This document shows positions 1-6,028 of a stretch of 6,355 nucleotides of DNA, one piece after another. The DNA is from Bacilli bacterium (GTDB taxonomy: Bacteria > Bacillota_I > Bacilli_A > RF39 > UBA660). Numbering within the stretch: position 1 is the first letter of the stretch; each line of letters starts with the position of its first letter. The notes below the pieces were generated by a model that was not told the origin of the DNA, searched no databases, and worked only from the letters and a program-made list of their open reading frames with translations. A program made the translations under genes and the position numbers. The DNA lies in assembly GCA_017461465.1 (NCBI GenBank), contig JAFTYN010000016.1, positions 1 through 6,355 on the forward strand, in the 5' to 3' direction.

Positions 1-341
1 TAAGAGCATCATTAGTGCCAGTAGTAAACTTAGTAAGTTATGCCGGTTACTTTGCCATGATAATTTCTATTTTTATGGGCGCTATGCAATATTTGATGGT
101 TGGTATATTAATGGAACTTGCAACAGTAGTATTCCAATTAGTTACACTTCCAGTAGAATTTGATGCATCTAAAAGAGCTTTAAAAGAAATAGAAGAATTA
201 AACTTAGTATCTAAAGAAGAATTAGACGGCGCTAAAAAAGTTTTAAGTGCAGCAGCCTTTACTTATGTAGCAAGTGCTCTAGCAGCTATACTTCAGCTTC
301 TAAGACTTTTAATAATGTATGGTAATAGAAATAACGATTAA
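1..341 (+). CDS. yugP: YugP-like zinc-dependent membrane peptidase, C-terminal part (5' end outside window)
   Basis: This is the end of a neutral zinc metallopeptidase of the YugP family (Zn_peptidase_2), an integral membrane protein whose physiological substrate is not established. The frame is open to the window edge: codons 3-14 read R-A-S-L ahead of the GTG at 15, so that GTG is internal and the true start lies upstream. Recognition rests on the family's C-terminal signature FQLVTLPVEFDASKRAL, followed by VLSAAAFTYVASALAA, which closely matches what I recall of Bacillus YugP (QLITLPVEFNASSRA, VLSAAALTYVAAAL). Three hydrophobic helices are visible, encoded at about 36-85, 87-150 and 245-320. 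The catalytic HExxH of the family would lie upstream of the window and is not seen. A hairpin terminator begins at the stop codon, so this gene ends its transcript. Confidence 0.9.
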   Translation, partial: RASLVPVVNLVSYAGYFAMIISIFMGAMQYLMVGILMELATVVFQLVTLPVEFDASKRALKEIEELNLVSKEELDGAKKVLSAAAFTYVASALAAILQLLRLLIMYGNRNND

Positions 342-369
342 TACAATGTTTATAACATTGTGTTTTTTT
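341..369 (+). terminator. Intrinsic terminator after yugP
   Basis: A perfect 8-bp stem pairs ACAATGTT (343-350) with AACATTGT (354-361) around a 3-nt loop. One wobble and one A-T pair extend it at the base, and a run of seven T follows at 363-369. It starts at the last base of the yugP stop codon. Confidence 0.9.
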
Positions 370-535
370 GTTATCTAGTTTTAACACTTCAAATGTTACA
401 ACAATGGAAAGTATGTTTTCTAAAACGAGTAGTTTGAAAAATATATATATTGGTCCAGAATGGGTTACTGCAGCTAATACATCATCAATGTTTTATTCAT
501 GTGGTACCCAATCTTTAACATTAAAAGAGTCTTAA
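356..535 (+). pseudogene. Remnant of a DUF285/BspA-like repeat surface protein
   Basis: An open stretch from the stop at 353-355 to TAA at 533-535 reads, from about 374, SSFNTSNVTTMESMFSKTSS, then LKNIYIGPEWVTAANTSSMF, then YSCGTQSLTLKES. The pattern FNTSNVTxMxxMF...SLKxI...W.TA.NTSSMFYSC is the repeat of the DUF285 family (PF03382), found in Mycoplasma and BspA-like leucine-rich-repeat surface proteins. About one and a half repeats remain. There is no signal peptide, and the only in-frame ATG codons (404, 413, 488) lack a ribosome binding site. The similarity begins right behind the yugP terminator and ends on a natural stop that sits on its own terminator. I read it as the surviving 3' end of a deleted surface-protein gene. 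A short translated product from the ATG at 404 or 413 is possible but unlikely. Confidence 0.72.
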
Positions 536-568
536 AAGTTGTATTTATTGCAACTTTTTTTCTTTTTT
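534..568 (+). terminator. Terminator of the decayed DUF285-like gene
   Basis: AAAAGTTG (534-541) pairs with CAACTTTT (551-558) around a 9-nt loop, closed inside by a possible T-G pair. T runs follow at 555-561 and 563-568. The stem begins within the stop codon of the surface-protein remnant, so this was probably that gene's original terminator. It now insulates the next promoter. Confidence 0.82.
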
Positions 569-589
569 GTTATACACTCCTTTAACACT

Positions 590-606
590 TAAATATTGAA
601 TATTTA
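590..606. promoter_or_regulatory. 17-bp palindrome over the -35 box (possible operator)
   Basis: TAAATATTGAATATTTA is an inverted repeat with 8-bp arms around a single central G, and it covers the -35 element at 596-601. The position is right for a repressor site. It is pure A+T apart from the centre, so chance is a real alternative, and no regulator gene lies beside it. Confidence 0.35.
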
Positions 607-624
607 TGCTATTTTTTGTATACT
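596..624 (+). promoter_or_regulatory. Promoter of the HExxH protein gene
   Basis: A -35 box TTGAAT (596-601) and a -10 box TATACT (619-624) are separated by 17 nt. Transcription would start near 631, giving a leader of about 23 nt. That leader contains AGGAGG at 641-646, 7 nt before the ATG. Confidence 0.72.
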
Positions 625-653
625 ATTACTAGTAGACAATAGGAGGTATAGTT

Positions 654-1490
654 ATGACAGAATCAGAAAAGTTTCTTTTTAAAGAAGACATAAAAGAGTA
701 TGTTAAAGAAGTATACACTCTTATTTTAAAAGAGTATGGTAAGTATCTACCTGAAGAAACTATAAATATGATTAATAATTTTAATTATGATGAAGATATA
801 GTTATTGATGGTGGAGGAAAATATTCTAAAGGTCCGGGTAGGTGGGAGAAAGAAACCAATAAATTACATCTATCCCCAGATTTATTTAATGAAATAACTT
901 TTAAAAAAGGTTTAGAAGTAGATGTTCCTTTATTACCAATAAAAGAGATAGAAGAAAAACTAAAAAATAGTGCTAATGAAATTTTTACTGGTGAAGAACT
1001 TGCTAATTTAATTAGACAAAAACATCTTACATATTTAGATATTACTAAAGGTGTTGTTATTCATGAATTATTCCATTCTATTATAAGAATGAAATCTGAT
1101 GAAGAATTTTTCTCTTTAGAGTATGATGGTAAAAGATTTGATTGTCGTGGTGTTAAAGGTGAACTTCTAGATGAAGGTTTAGTTGAATACTATGCTAGAT
1201 TATTTGCTAATAAATATAATTTATTTTTATTTCCTAGTATTCCTTATCAAGGTAATGTAGATTATGCTAAACAAGTTCTTGATAAACTTGGAAAAAATGC
1301 TAATAAGATTATTTTTACTGGTAATTATAAAACAGTTTTAAATTATATTCATGAACCTGGTGTACTTGAAAGTTATCATATTAAAGAAAATGAATGGCTT
1401 AAAACTAGAATTATTGATAGGTTTAAGATAGCAGAAGAAAAAGATAATGTATATGATTTTGAGGGGATAGAAGAGTTAGAACTAGTTTAA
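654..1490 (+). CDS. Cytosolic HExxH (gluzincin-like) putative zinc metallopeptidase, family unknown
   Basis: This 278-residue protein carries the zinc-peptidase core HELFH at residues 137-141 (two His ligands and the catalytic Glu). It is preceded by the hydrophobic run ITKGVVI and followed 33 residues later by LLDEGLVEYYA, where E174 (or E178) is a plausible third zinc ligand. That layout resembles gluzincin peptidases, but I do not recognise a named family. The N-terminal 130 residues include a charged helical start and a glycine-rich stretch (IDGGGKYSKGPGRW, 51-64). There is no signal peptide or membrane helix, so it should be cytosolic. The start is set by AGGAGG 7 nt upstream. It has its own promoter and terminator and appears to be monocistronic, so context gives no substrate. 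Alternatives are a toxin-like or phage-derived protease, or an inactive HExxH protein. Confidence is high for the gene and moderate for peptidase activity. Confidence 0.75.
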   Translation: MTESEKFLFKEDIKEYVKEVYTLILKEYGKYLPEETINMINNFNYDEDIVIDGGGKYSKGPGRWEKETNKLHLSPDLFNEITFKKGLEVDVPLLPIKEIEEKLKNSANEIFTGEELANLIRQKHLTYLDITKGVVIHELFHSIIRMKSDEEFFSLEYDGKRFDCRGVKGELLDEGLVEYYARLFANKYNLFLFPSIPYQGNVDYAKQVLDKLGKNANKIIFTGNYKTVLNYIHEPGVLESYHIKENEWLKTRIIDRFKIAEEKDNVYDFEGIEELELV

Positions 1491-1500
1491 CTCTTCTTTT
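1469..1500 (+). terminator. Terminator overlapping the end of the HExxH gene (short T tract)
   Basis: AGAAGAGTTA (1469-1478) pairs perfectly with TAACTCTTCT (1488-1497) around a 9-nt loop. The left arm lies in the coding sequence and the right arm contains the stop codon. Only four T follow (1497-1500), so termination may be partial and some readthrough into the next operon is plausible. Confidence 0.65.
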
Positions 1501-1501
1501 A

Positions 1502-1510
1502 TGTTATAAT
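1502..1510 (+). promoter_or_regulatory. Extended -10 promoter of the six-gene operon
   Basis: TGTTATAAT is a perfect extended -10 element (TG-N-TATAAT). No good -35 is seen at 17 or 18 nt (CTAGTT or ACTAGT), which is tolerable for an extended -10 promoter. Transcription would start near 1517, leaving a leader of about 15 nt that begins close to the AGGGTGA ribosome binding site (1519-1525). Confidence 0.65.
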
Positions 1511-1531
1511 TAATGTGCAGGGTGATTTAGT

Positions 1532-2425
1532 ATGGAAAGATTTGTTTATAAGAAGCTAAGAGAATTTGATATGAAAAAGAATTACAAGTTATTTAGATTA
1601 TTCCAAAAACTTGCTAATCCTAAGTTTAATAAAAGGCGGAGTTATAAAGATGTAAAGATAGATTTATTAACACGTAAAGTAAAAGTTAGAGTATTTACTC
1701 CCCCTAAGAATAATAATAGATTAATTATATACTTACATGGTGGTGGATGGGTAGCTGGTTCTATCGATTCATATACTAATATTTGTTATAATCTTGCTCA
1801 TAAAACTGAATCTACTGTTATGGCTATAAGTTATAGACTTGCGCCAGAGCATCCATTCCCAGCTGGTTTTAATGATTGTTATGATGTTATTAGACTTGTA
1901 TATAGTAGCTCTGAACTTCTTAATATAGACCCTAAAAATATCGTTATTATGGGGGATTCTGCGGGTGGTAATTTAACTGCAGCTGTATGCCAAAGAGCTA
2001 TAGATACAAGAGATTTTAAAGTATATAAACAAATACTTTTATATCCAGCACTTCAAAGTGATTATTCAAAAGATACTAAATATAAAAGTGTTATAGAAAA
2101 TGGTTCTAGTTATATCATATCTAGAACTCAACTTTGTGATTTTATGGAACATTATGTTAAGAATAAAGAAGATTTAGATAATAAGTATGTTGCACCTTTA
2201 TTATCAAATAATTTATTTAGAATGCCTAAAACTTTAATTATTACGGCTGATAATGATCCACTTCGGGATGAAGGAATTGAGTATGCTAAAAAATTAAAAA
2301 AATTTTTAGTAAAAGTAAAACATTATAATTTTTATGGAGCTGCTCATGGTTTTTTAACTAATATATTAGATGAATCATATACTGAATTAGCATATGAAAA
2401 AATAATAGAATTCTTAGGTGATTAA
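1532..2425 (+). CDS. Alpha/beta hydrolase, hormone-sensitive-lipase (family IV) esterase
   Basis: This 297-residue serine hydrolase of the alpha/beta-hydrolase fold-3 (HSL/Aes) group would hydrolyse carboxylic esters; its natural substrate is unknown. The signatures appear in order. The oxyanion-hole motif HGGGW is at 69-73. The family block YRLAPEHPFPA is at 101-111. The nucleophile elbow GDSAGGN is at 141-147, with Ser143. The acid is in DPLRDEG (Asp242), and the catalytic His272 is in GAAHGF. The triad is therefore complete and the length is normal for the family. No signal peptide is present; the basic N-terminus (MERFVYKKLREF) suggests a cytosolic or membrane-surface location. AGGGTGA lies 6 nt before the ATG. 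It is the first gene of the operon, and its TAA abuts the ATG of the acyltransferase, so the two are probably made together and may act on the same acyl ester. Confidence 0.93.
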   Translation: MERFVYKKLREFDMKKNYKLFRLFQKLANPKFNKRRSYKDVKIDLLTRKVKVRVFTPPKNNNRLIIYLHGGGWVAGSIDSYTNICYNLAHKTESTVMAISYRLAPEHPFPAGFNDCYDVIRLVYSSSELLNIDPKNIVIMGDSAGGNLTAAVCQRAIDTRDFKVYKQILLYPALQSDYSKDTKYKSVIENGSSYIISRTQLCDFMEHYVKNKEDLDNKYVAPLLSNNLFRMPKTLIITADNDPLRDEGIEYAKKLKKFLVKVKHYNFYGAAHGFLTNILDESYTELAYEKIIEFLGD

Positions 2426-3694
2426 ATGAAAAATAAAAAAAGTAAGAGTTGGTATAAACTTGATAATGCTGCAAAAATATTTCCACCAACTACTGATAAA
2501 TATGATACTAAGACTTTTAGATTTGCAGTTAGTCTAAAAGAAAAAATAGATAGTAAAATTTTAAAAGAAGCATTAAATGTTACTTTAAAAGATTTCCCTA
2601 TTTTTTCTTCAGTGCTTAAAAAAGGTTTCTTTTGGTATTATTTAGAAGAAAGTGATATAGAACCAGAAGTAACTTTAGAATCTTCTCCTATATGTGATTA
2701 TATGGATGAAGGTAAACTTTTATTTAAAGTTATGTATTATAAAAAAAGAATAACTGTTGAAGTTAGTCATGCTTTAACAGATGGTACTGGAACGCTTCTT
2801 TTCTTAAGAAGTTTAACTGCTAATTATTTAGAAATAAAATATGAAATTAAAGATACAGAAATACTAGATACTAGTTCTACTATTTCTAAAAGTGATGATA
2901 GTTTTTCTAAATATTATAAGTCTAGTTTAAATGTAGATGGAAAAGTAAAGGAAAAAGCTTATCATATTAAATATGATAATTATCCAGAAAATAGAATAAA
3001 AGTTATAGAAGGATTAATGCCGTGTAAAGATGTACTTAAACTTGCTAAAAGTTATAATACAACTTTAACAGTTTATTTAACTAGTATGCTTATTAAAAGT
3101 ATAGCTATGAATATGTCTATTAATGAAAGAAAAAGACCTATTTATATAACAGTCCCCGTTAACTTAAGAAAGTATTTTCCATCTGAAACAGTAAGAAACT
3201 TTTTTAACACTATATCAGTTTCTTATAAGTATAAAGATGGCACAAAATTAGAAGATATTATTGAAAGTATTGATAAACAATTTAAAAGTAATCTTACTAA
3301 AGAAGAATTAGATAAAAAAATGAATGGTTTAGCTTTATTTGAAAATATTTTTATTATTAGATTAGTACCAGTATTTATAAAAGATATTGTACTAAAAATA
3401 TCATATATGTTATCTAGAAGATATCATACTATGACTTTTTCAAATATAGGTATAGTAACTATGCCTGAAGTATTTGATAAATATATAGACTATTTTGATG
3501 TGTTTGCTTCAACTGATGGTATGCAGGCATGTATGTGTTCATATAAAGATAGTCTAATGGTTTCATTTACTAGTCATTTTATAAATACAGAAATAGAAAA
3601 GAATTTCTTTAGAACTTTAACTGGTAATGATATAAAAGTAACTATAAATGCTAATATAGTTGAGGAAGATGATATAGATGAAGAAATGTTATAA
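2426..3694 (+). CDS. HxxxDG acyltransferase (alcohol acetyltransferase / condensation-like)
   Basis: This 422-residue protein is of the CoA-dependent acyltransferase superfamily that includes alcohol acetyltransferases, PapA5/WES-type enzymes and NRPS condensation domains. The active-site motif HALTDG (His115, Asp119, Gly120) sits where the family places HxxxDG. Supporting blocks are the N-terminal WYKLDNAAKIFPP (9-21), typical of the alcohol-acetyltransferase-like branch, TVPVNLRKYFPSETVRNFF (242-260) and TFSNIG (337-342). It should move an acyl group from a thioester to a hydroxyl or amine; donor and acceptor are unknown. The hydrophobic, basic stretch at 306-329 could touch the membrane, but there is no clear transmembrane helix. 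The start directly follows the hydrolase stop (TAAATG), with AGGTGA (2416-2421) inside the end of the hydrolase gene. Its own 3' end overlaps the next gene by 17 bp. The superfamily call is firm and the substrate open. Confidence 0.85.
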   Translation: MKNKKSKSWYKLDNAAKIFPPTTDKYDTKTFRFAVSLKEKIDSKILKEALNVTLKDFPIFSSVLKKGFFWYYLEESDIEPEVTLESSPICDYMDEGKLLFKVMYYKKRITVEVSHALTDGTGTLLFLRSLTANYLEIKYEIKDTEILDTSSTISKSDDSFSKYYKSSLNVDGKVKEKAYHIKYDNYPENRIKVIEGLMPCKDVLKLAKSYNTTLTVYLTSMLIKSIAMNMSINERKRPIYITVPVNLRKYFPSETVRNFFNTISVSYKYKDGTKLEDIIESIDKQFKSNLTKEELDKKMNGLALFENIFIIRLVPVFIKDIVLKISYMLSRRYHTMTFSNIGIVTMPEVFDKYIDYFDVFASTDGMQACMCSYKDSLMVSFTSHFINTEIEKNFFRTLTGNDIKVTINANIVEEDDIDEEML

Positions 3695-4340
3695 GTGTAA
3701 TGTGGATTTAAATATAGCTAATAATACTTGTCCACTTTGTCATAATGATTTAGGTAAAGATAAAGAAAATAATAGTGTATTTCCAATAATACCAACTATA
3801 TATACAAAGCATAATTTACTTTATAAAATATTAGCATTTTTATCTATGTTAGCTATAGTTATATGTGTATTTATAAATTCAGTAGTAAATAAAGATGTAT
3901 CTTGGTCACTTTTTGTAATAGCAGGTATTACATGTTTTTGGCTTACATTAACAACTGCTATAAAAACACGTAATAATTTTATGAGACTTTTATTTGGTGA
4001 ATTTAATTTAGTTATTATTTCATCAATATTATGGGATTATTTTACTGGTTTTTATATGTGGTCAATTAATTATGTACTTCCTCTTACATGTATTACTTAT
4101 ATAGTAGCAATGTTTATTATGCGAATATTTTTTAAATTTTATATAAAAGATTATGTATTTTATATAACACTTAACTCTTTTATAGGGTTAGTACCTGCTA
4201 TACTACTAATATTTGATATAGTAACAGTAAAATGGCCATCAATGACATCAGTAATAATAAGTTTATTTATGATATCGCTTATGTATGTGTTTAATAAAAA
4301 AAGTTTTAAAAAGGAACTGGAACGTAGATTCCATTTCTAG
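3678..4340 (+). CDS. Zinc-ribbon, six-helix membrane protein (DUF6320-like)
   Basis: This 220-residue protein opens with a zinc ribbon, C4-x2-C7 and C18-x2-C21 (KCYKCNVDL...CPLCHNDL), followed by a short linker containing FPIIPT. About six hydrophobic helices come next, near residues 48-69, 75-96, 107-125, 131-151, 158-181 and 188-206. The tail is basic (KKSFKKELERRFHF). The architecture and length fit what I recall of DUF6320 proteins, a family of unknown function often next to an acyltransferase and an alpha/beta hydrolase, as here. The zinc ribbon is likely cytoplasmic. The start overlaps the acyltransferase gene by 17 bp, with GAGGAAG (3662-3668) as the ribosome binding site, so expression is coupled. 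A role as membrane anchor, or as an acceptor or flippase partner of the two enzymes, is my inference only. The gene and topology are secure; the family name is moderately sure. Confidence 0.8.
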   Translation: MKKCYKCNVDLNIANNTCPLCHNDLGKDKENNSVFPIIPTIYTKHNLLYKILAFLSMLAIVICVFINSVVNKDVSWSLFVIAGITCFWLTLTTAIKTRNNFMRLLFGEFNLVIISSILWDYFTGFYMWSINYVLPLTCITYIVAMFIMRIFFKFYIKDYVFYITLNSFIGLVPAILLIFDIVTVKWPSMTSVIISLFMISLMYVFNKKSFKKELERRFHF

Positions 4341-4341
4341 C

Positions 4342-4347
4342 AGGAGG
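4342..4347 (+). promoter_or_regulatory. Ribosome binding site deciding between two adjacent ATGs
   Basis: AGGAGG lies 4 nt before the ATG at 4352 and 7 nt before the ATG at 4355. The second spacing matches that of the HExxH gene (7 nt), so initiation at 4355 is at least as likely. The proteins differ by one methionine. Confidence 0.7.
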
Positions 4348-4351
4348 ATTT

Positions 4352-4831
4352 ATGATGGAAGAAGTAAAAGAATTATTAAAAGAATTAAATATAGAATATG
4401 AATTAGTAGAGCATGAAGCTGTTTATACTTGTGATGAATGTAATGAACTTGTAAAAGGTATAAGCGGTATTGGATGTAAAAATTTATTTTTAAGAGATAA
4501 TAATAAAAATTTTTATATATATTTTTTAAGGGATACTAATAGAGCAGATTTTGAATACTTACAAAATTTGCTTGGTGTAGAAAAAATTAAACTTGGTAGG
4601 GAAGAAGAACTTACTAAGAAAACTAAATTAACAAGAGGTATGGTTACACCACTTGGTATTATGAATAATACTGATAGAGATTTAACACTTATATTAGATC
4701 ACACTTTAGTAGGAGAAAGAGTACAAATGCATCCTTGTACTAATCTAGCTACTATATCAATGGAATTTGAAGATTTAATTAAAATTATTGAGCACTTTGG
4801 TAATAAATATATATTAGATAATAAAGAATAA
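4352..4831 (+). CDS. YbaK/ProX-type aminoacyl-tRNA deacylase (prolyl-tRNA editing protein)
   Basis: This is a stand-alone editing-domain protein of the YbaK/EbsC/ProX superfamily. The closest type I recognise is ProXp-ala (PrdX), which hydrolyses mischarged Ala-tRNA(Pro) in the cytosol. At 159 residues it is a normal length. Family marks are the start hydrophobic/acidic pattern LNIEYELVEHEAVYT (12-26), the lysine block GIGCKNLFLRD with Lys43 (39-49), the glycine loop GMVTPLGIMN (96-105) and MHPCTN (126-131), where His-Pro and Asn131 line the editing pocket in relatives. The start may be the second ATG at 4355, judged by ribosome-binding-site spacing. It is 11 nt behind the membrane-protein gene, and its stop overlaps the start of the next gene (TAATG). 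The exact mischarged tRNA cannot be proved from sequence; Cys-tRNA(Pro) editing (YbaK proper) is less likely. Confidence 0.88.
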   Translation: MMEEVKELLKELNIEYELVEHEAVYTCDECNELVKGISGIGCKNLFLRDNNKNFYIYFLRDTNRADFEYLQNLLGVEKIKLGREEELTKKTKLTRGMVTPLGIMNNTDRDLTLILDHTLVGERVQMHPCTNLATISMEFEDLIKIIEHFGNKYILDNKE

Positions 4832-5127
4832 TGAATATATTTAAGAAAAAACAATTAACTAGAGTAATTGAATCAATAGGTAGAGCAGCAAACATAGAAC
4901 CCTATGAAGTTAATAGTTTAATTAAAGAGTATACTAACTATGATAATTATGAAGCTGCCATAAAAGATTTGACTTACAAAATTTATAGAGTGTTTAATGA
5001 TGATATAGATGTTAGAAATTATTCTTTAGATATGATTAGGGGAATTGCACCAAAATTTTTTAAATCTAAAGAAGAAATGATTAGTTATTCAGAAAAACGA
5101 TTAGAAGAAAGTAAAGAGGATTTTTAG
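4831..5127 (+). CDS. 98-residue hypothetical protein, helical and charged
   Basis: I do not recognise a family for this small protein. It is rich in Lys, Glu, Asp, Tyr and Ile, has no Cys, Trp or His, no signal peptide and no membrane helix. It looks mostly alpha-helical and cytosolic. The C-terminal third (SKEEMISYSEKRLEESKEDF) is strongly charged and probably one long helix. Translation appears to depend on the upstream gene: the ATG overlaps the ProX-like stop as TAATG and there is no good ribosome binding site of its own. folD follows after one base, with AGAGGA (5115-5120) inside this gene's end. The tight packing and consistent codon use support a real gene. Its place between a tRNA-editing gene and folD hints at a housekeeping role, but the sequence gives no direct evidence for one. 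Confidence 0.75.
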   Translation: MNIFKKKQLTRVIESIGRAANIEPYEVNSLIKEYTNYDNYEAAIKDLTYKIYRVFNDDIDVRNYSLDMIRGIAPKFFKSKEEMISYSEKRLEESKEDF

Positions 5128-5128
5128 T

Positions 5129-5968
5129 ATGGAATTATTAGATGGTAAAAAAGTTAAACTTGAGATTTTAGAAGATTTAAAAAAAGAACTTAGTAATTAT
5201 GAACGTAAATTAGGTTTAGTTGTTATTGAAGTAGGGGATGATCCTGCGAGTTTAGTTTATGTTGGTCAAAAAGCTAAAATGGCTAGTGAACTAGATTATA
5301 ACTTTAATCATATTAAACTTGATGAAAATGTTTCTGAAGAAGAAATATTAAAAATTATTGATGAGCTTAATAATGATGATATGGTAGATGGCATTTTAGT
5401 ACAAATGCCTCTTCCTAAACATTTAGATGCTAAAAAAATACAAAATAGCATTGATCCATATAAAGATGTAGATGGTTTATCTGATGTTAATGCTGGTAAA
5501 TTAATGCATGGTGTAGATACGCTTATTCCTTGTACTCCATATGGTGTTATGGATATACTTAAATACTACAATATAGATGTAGAAGGAAAACATGTTGTTA
5601 TAGTAGGAAGAAGTGATTTAGTTGGTAAACCACTAGCTAGTTTAATGACTAATAATAATGCTACTGTAACAGTATGTCATTCAAAAACTAAAGATTTAAT
5701 AAAACATACTAAAGAAGCAGATATTTTAATTGCGGCAGTTGGTAAAAAAGGTTTAATTACTGGTGATATGATTAAAGAAAATGCTGTTGTAATTGATGTA
5801 GGTATAAATAGAGTCGATGGTAAGTTATATGGTGATGTTGATTTTGAAACTGCTAAAGAAAAGGTTAGCTTTATTACGCCAGTACCAGGTGGTGTAGGTC
5901 AAATGACAGTAGCAGAACTTGCTAAAAATGTAGTTAAGGCATATACTCTTAGAAAAGATAATAGATAA
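5129..5968 (+). CDS. folD: FolD, methylene-THF dehydrogenase / methenyl-THF cyclohydrolase
   Basis: This bifunctional cytosolic enzyme oxidises 5,10-methylene-THF to methenyl-THF with NADP+ and hydrolyses it to 10-formyl-THF, feeding purine and initiator formyl-Met-tRNA synthesis. At 279 residues it is full length. The visible signatures are VGDDPASLVYVGQKAK (35-50) with catalytic Tyr44 and Lys48, and the folate-site run GILVQMPLPKHLD (88-100) with Gln92. Also present are KDVDGL (112-117), the Rossmann cofactor motif GRSDLVGKP (160-168), and the C-terminal TPVPGGVGQMT (250-260). All key residues are present. It starts one base after the 98-residue gene, with AGAGGA 8 nt upstream. It is the last gene of the operon and is followed by a strong terminator. 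Confidence 0.98.
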   Translation: MELLDGKKVKLEILEDLKKELSNYERKLGLVVIEVGDDPASLVYVGQKAKMASELDYNFNHIKLDENVSEEEILKIIDELNNDDMVDGILVQMPLPKHLDAKKIQNSIDPYKDVDGLSDVNAGKLMHGVDTLIPCTPYGVMDILKYYNIDVEGKHVVIVGRSDLVGKPLASLMTNNNATVTVCHSKTKDLIKHTKEADILIAAVGKKGLITGDMIKENAVVIDVGINRVDGKLYGDVDFETAKEKVSFITPVPGGVGQMTVAELAKNVVKAYTLRKDNR

Positions 5969-5969
5969 T

Positions 5970-5994
5970 AAAAAAGGCTATATGGCCTTTTTTT
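5970..5994 (+). terminator. Strong intrinsic terminator of the six-gene operon
   Basis: AAAAAGGC (5971-5978) pairs with GCCTTTTT (5985-5992) around a 6-nt loop (TATATG), with a T run at 5988-5994. It starts 2 nt after the folD stop and ends the operon. The A run on the left arm could also allow termination from the other strand, but no gene faces it. Confidence 0.92.
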
Positions 5995-5999
5995 ATTAA

Positions 6000-6028
6000 T
6001 TGACACATACCTTAAGGGGGTATATAAT
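6000..6028 (+). promoter_or_regulatory. Full-consensus promoter of the csoR operon
   Basis: TTGACA (6000-6005) and TATAAT (6023-6028) match the housekeeping sigma-factor consensus exactly and are 17 nt apart. Transcription would begin near 6035, giving a leader of only about 11 nt with AGGAGG (6035-6040) at its very 5' end, 5 nt before the ATG. A promoter this strong, with an operator in its spacer, fits tight repression by the downstream regulator. Confidence 0.92.
6007..6023. promoter_or_regulatory. CsoR-type operator inside the promoter spacer
   Basis: ATACCTTAAGGGGGTAT has outer arms ATACC / GGTAT separated by 7 nt with a run of five G. This is the ATACC...GGGGTAT layout known for CsoR/RcnR/FrmR-family operators. 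It fills the -35/-10 spacer and shares its last base with the -10 box, so a bound repressor would block RNA polymerase. The left half has only two C where classical copper operators have a longer C run. Confidence 0.82.

Noticed and set aside
15..341. A complete small protein starting at the GTG at 15
   Set aside because: The frame is open upstream to the window edge and those codons (R-A-S-L) fit the YugP family, so the GTG is internal to a truncated larger gene.
443..451. TATATATA run at 443-450 as a promoter or replication element
   Set aside because: It encodes the N-I-Y-I part of the relic repeat, has no matching -35 and no downstream gene at proper spacing.
404..535. A functional small ORF of about 43 residues from the ATG at 404
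   Set aside because: There is no ribosome binding site or promoter between the upstream terminator and this ATG, and the sequence is a partial repeat of a large surface-protein family; treated as a relic.
4831..5127. Faint resemblance of the 98-residue protein to the SRP54/Ffh M domain (R...G...EVNxLIKxY pattern)
   Set aside because: The key glycine/serine and methionine-rich features of the M domain are missing and the match covers only about 20 residues, so it is not supportable.
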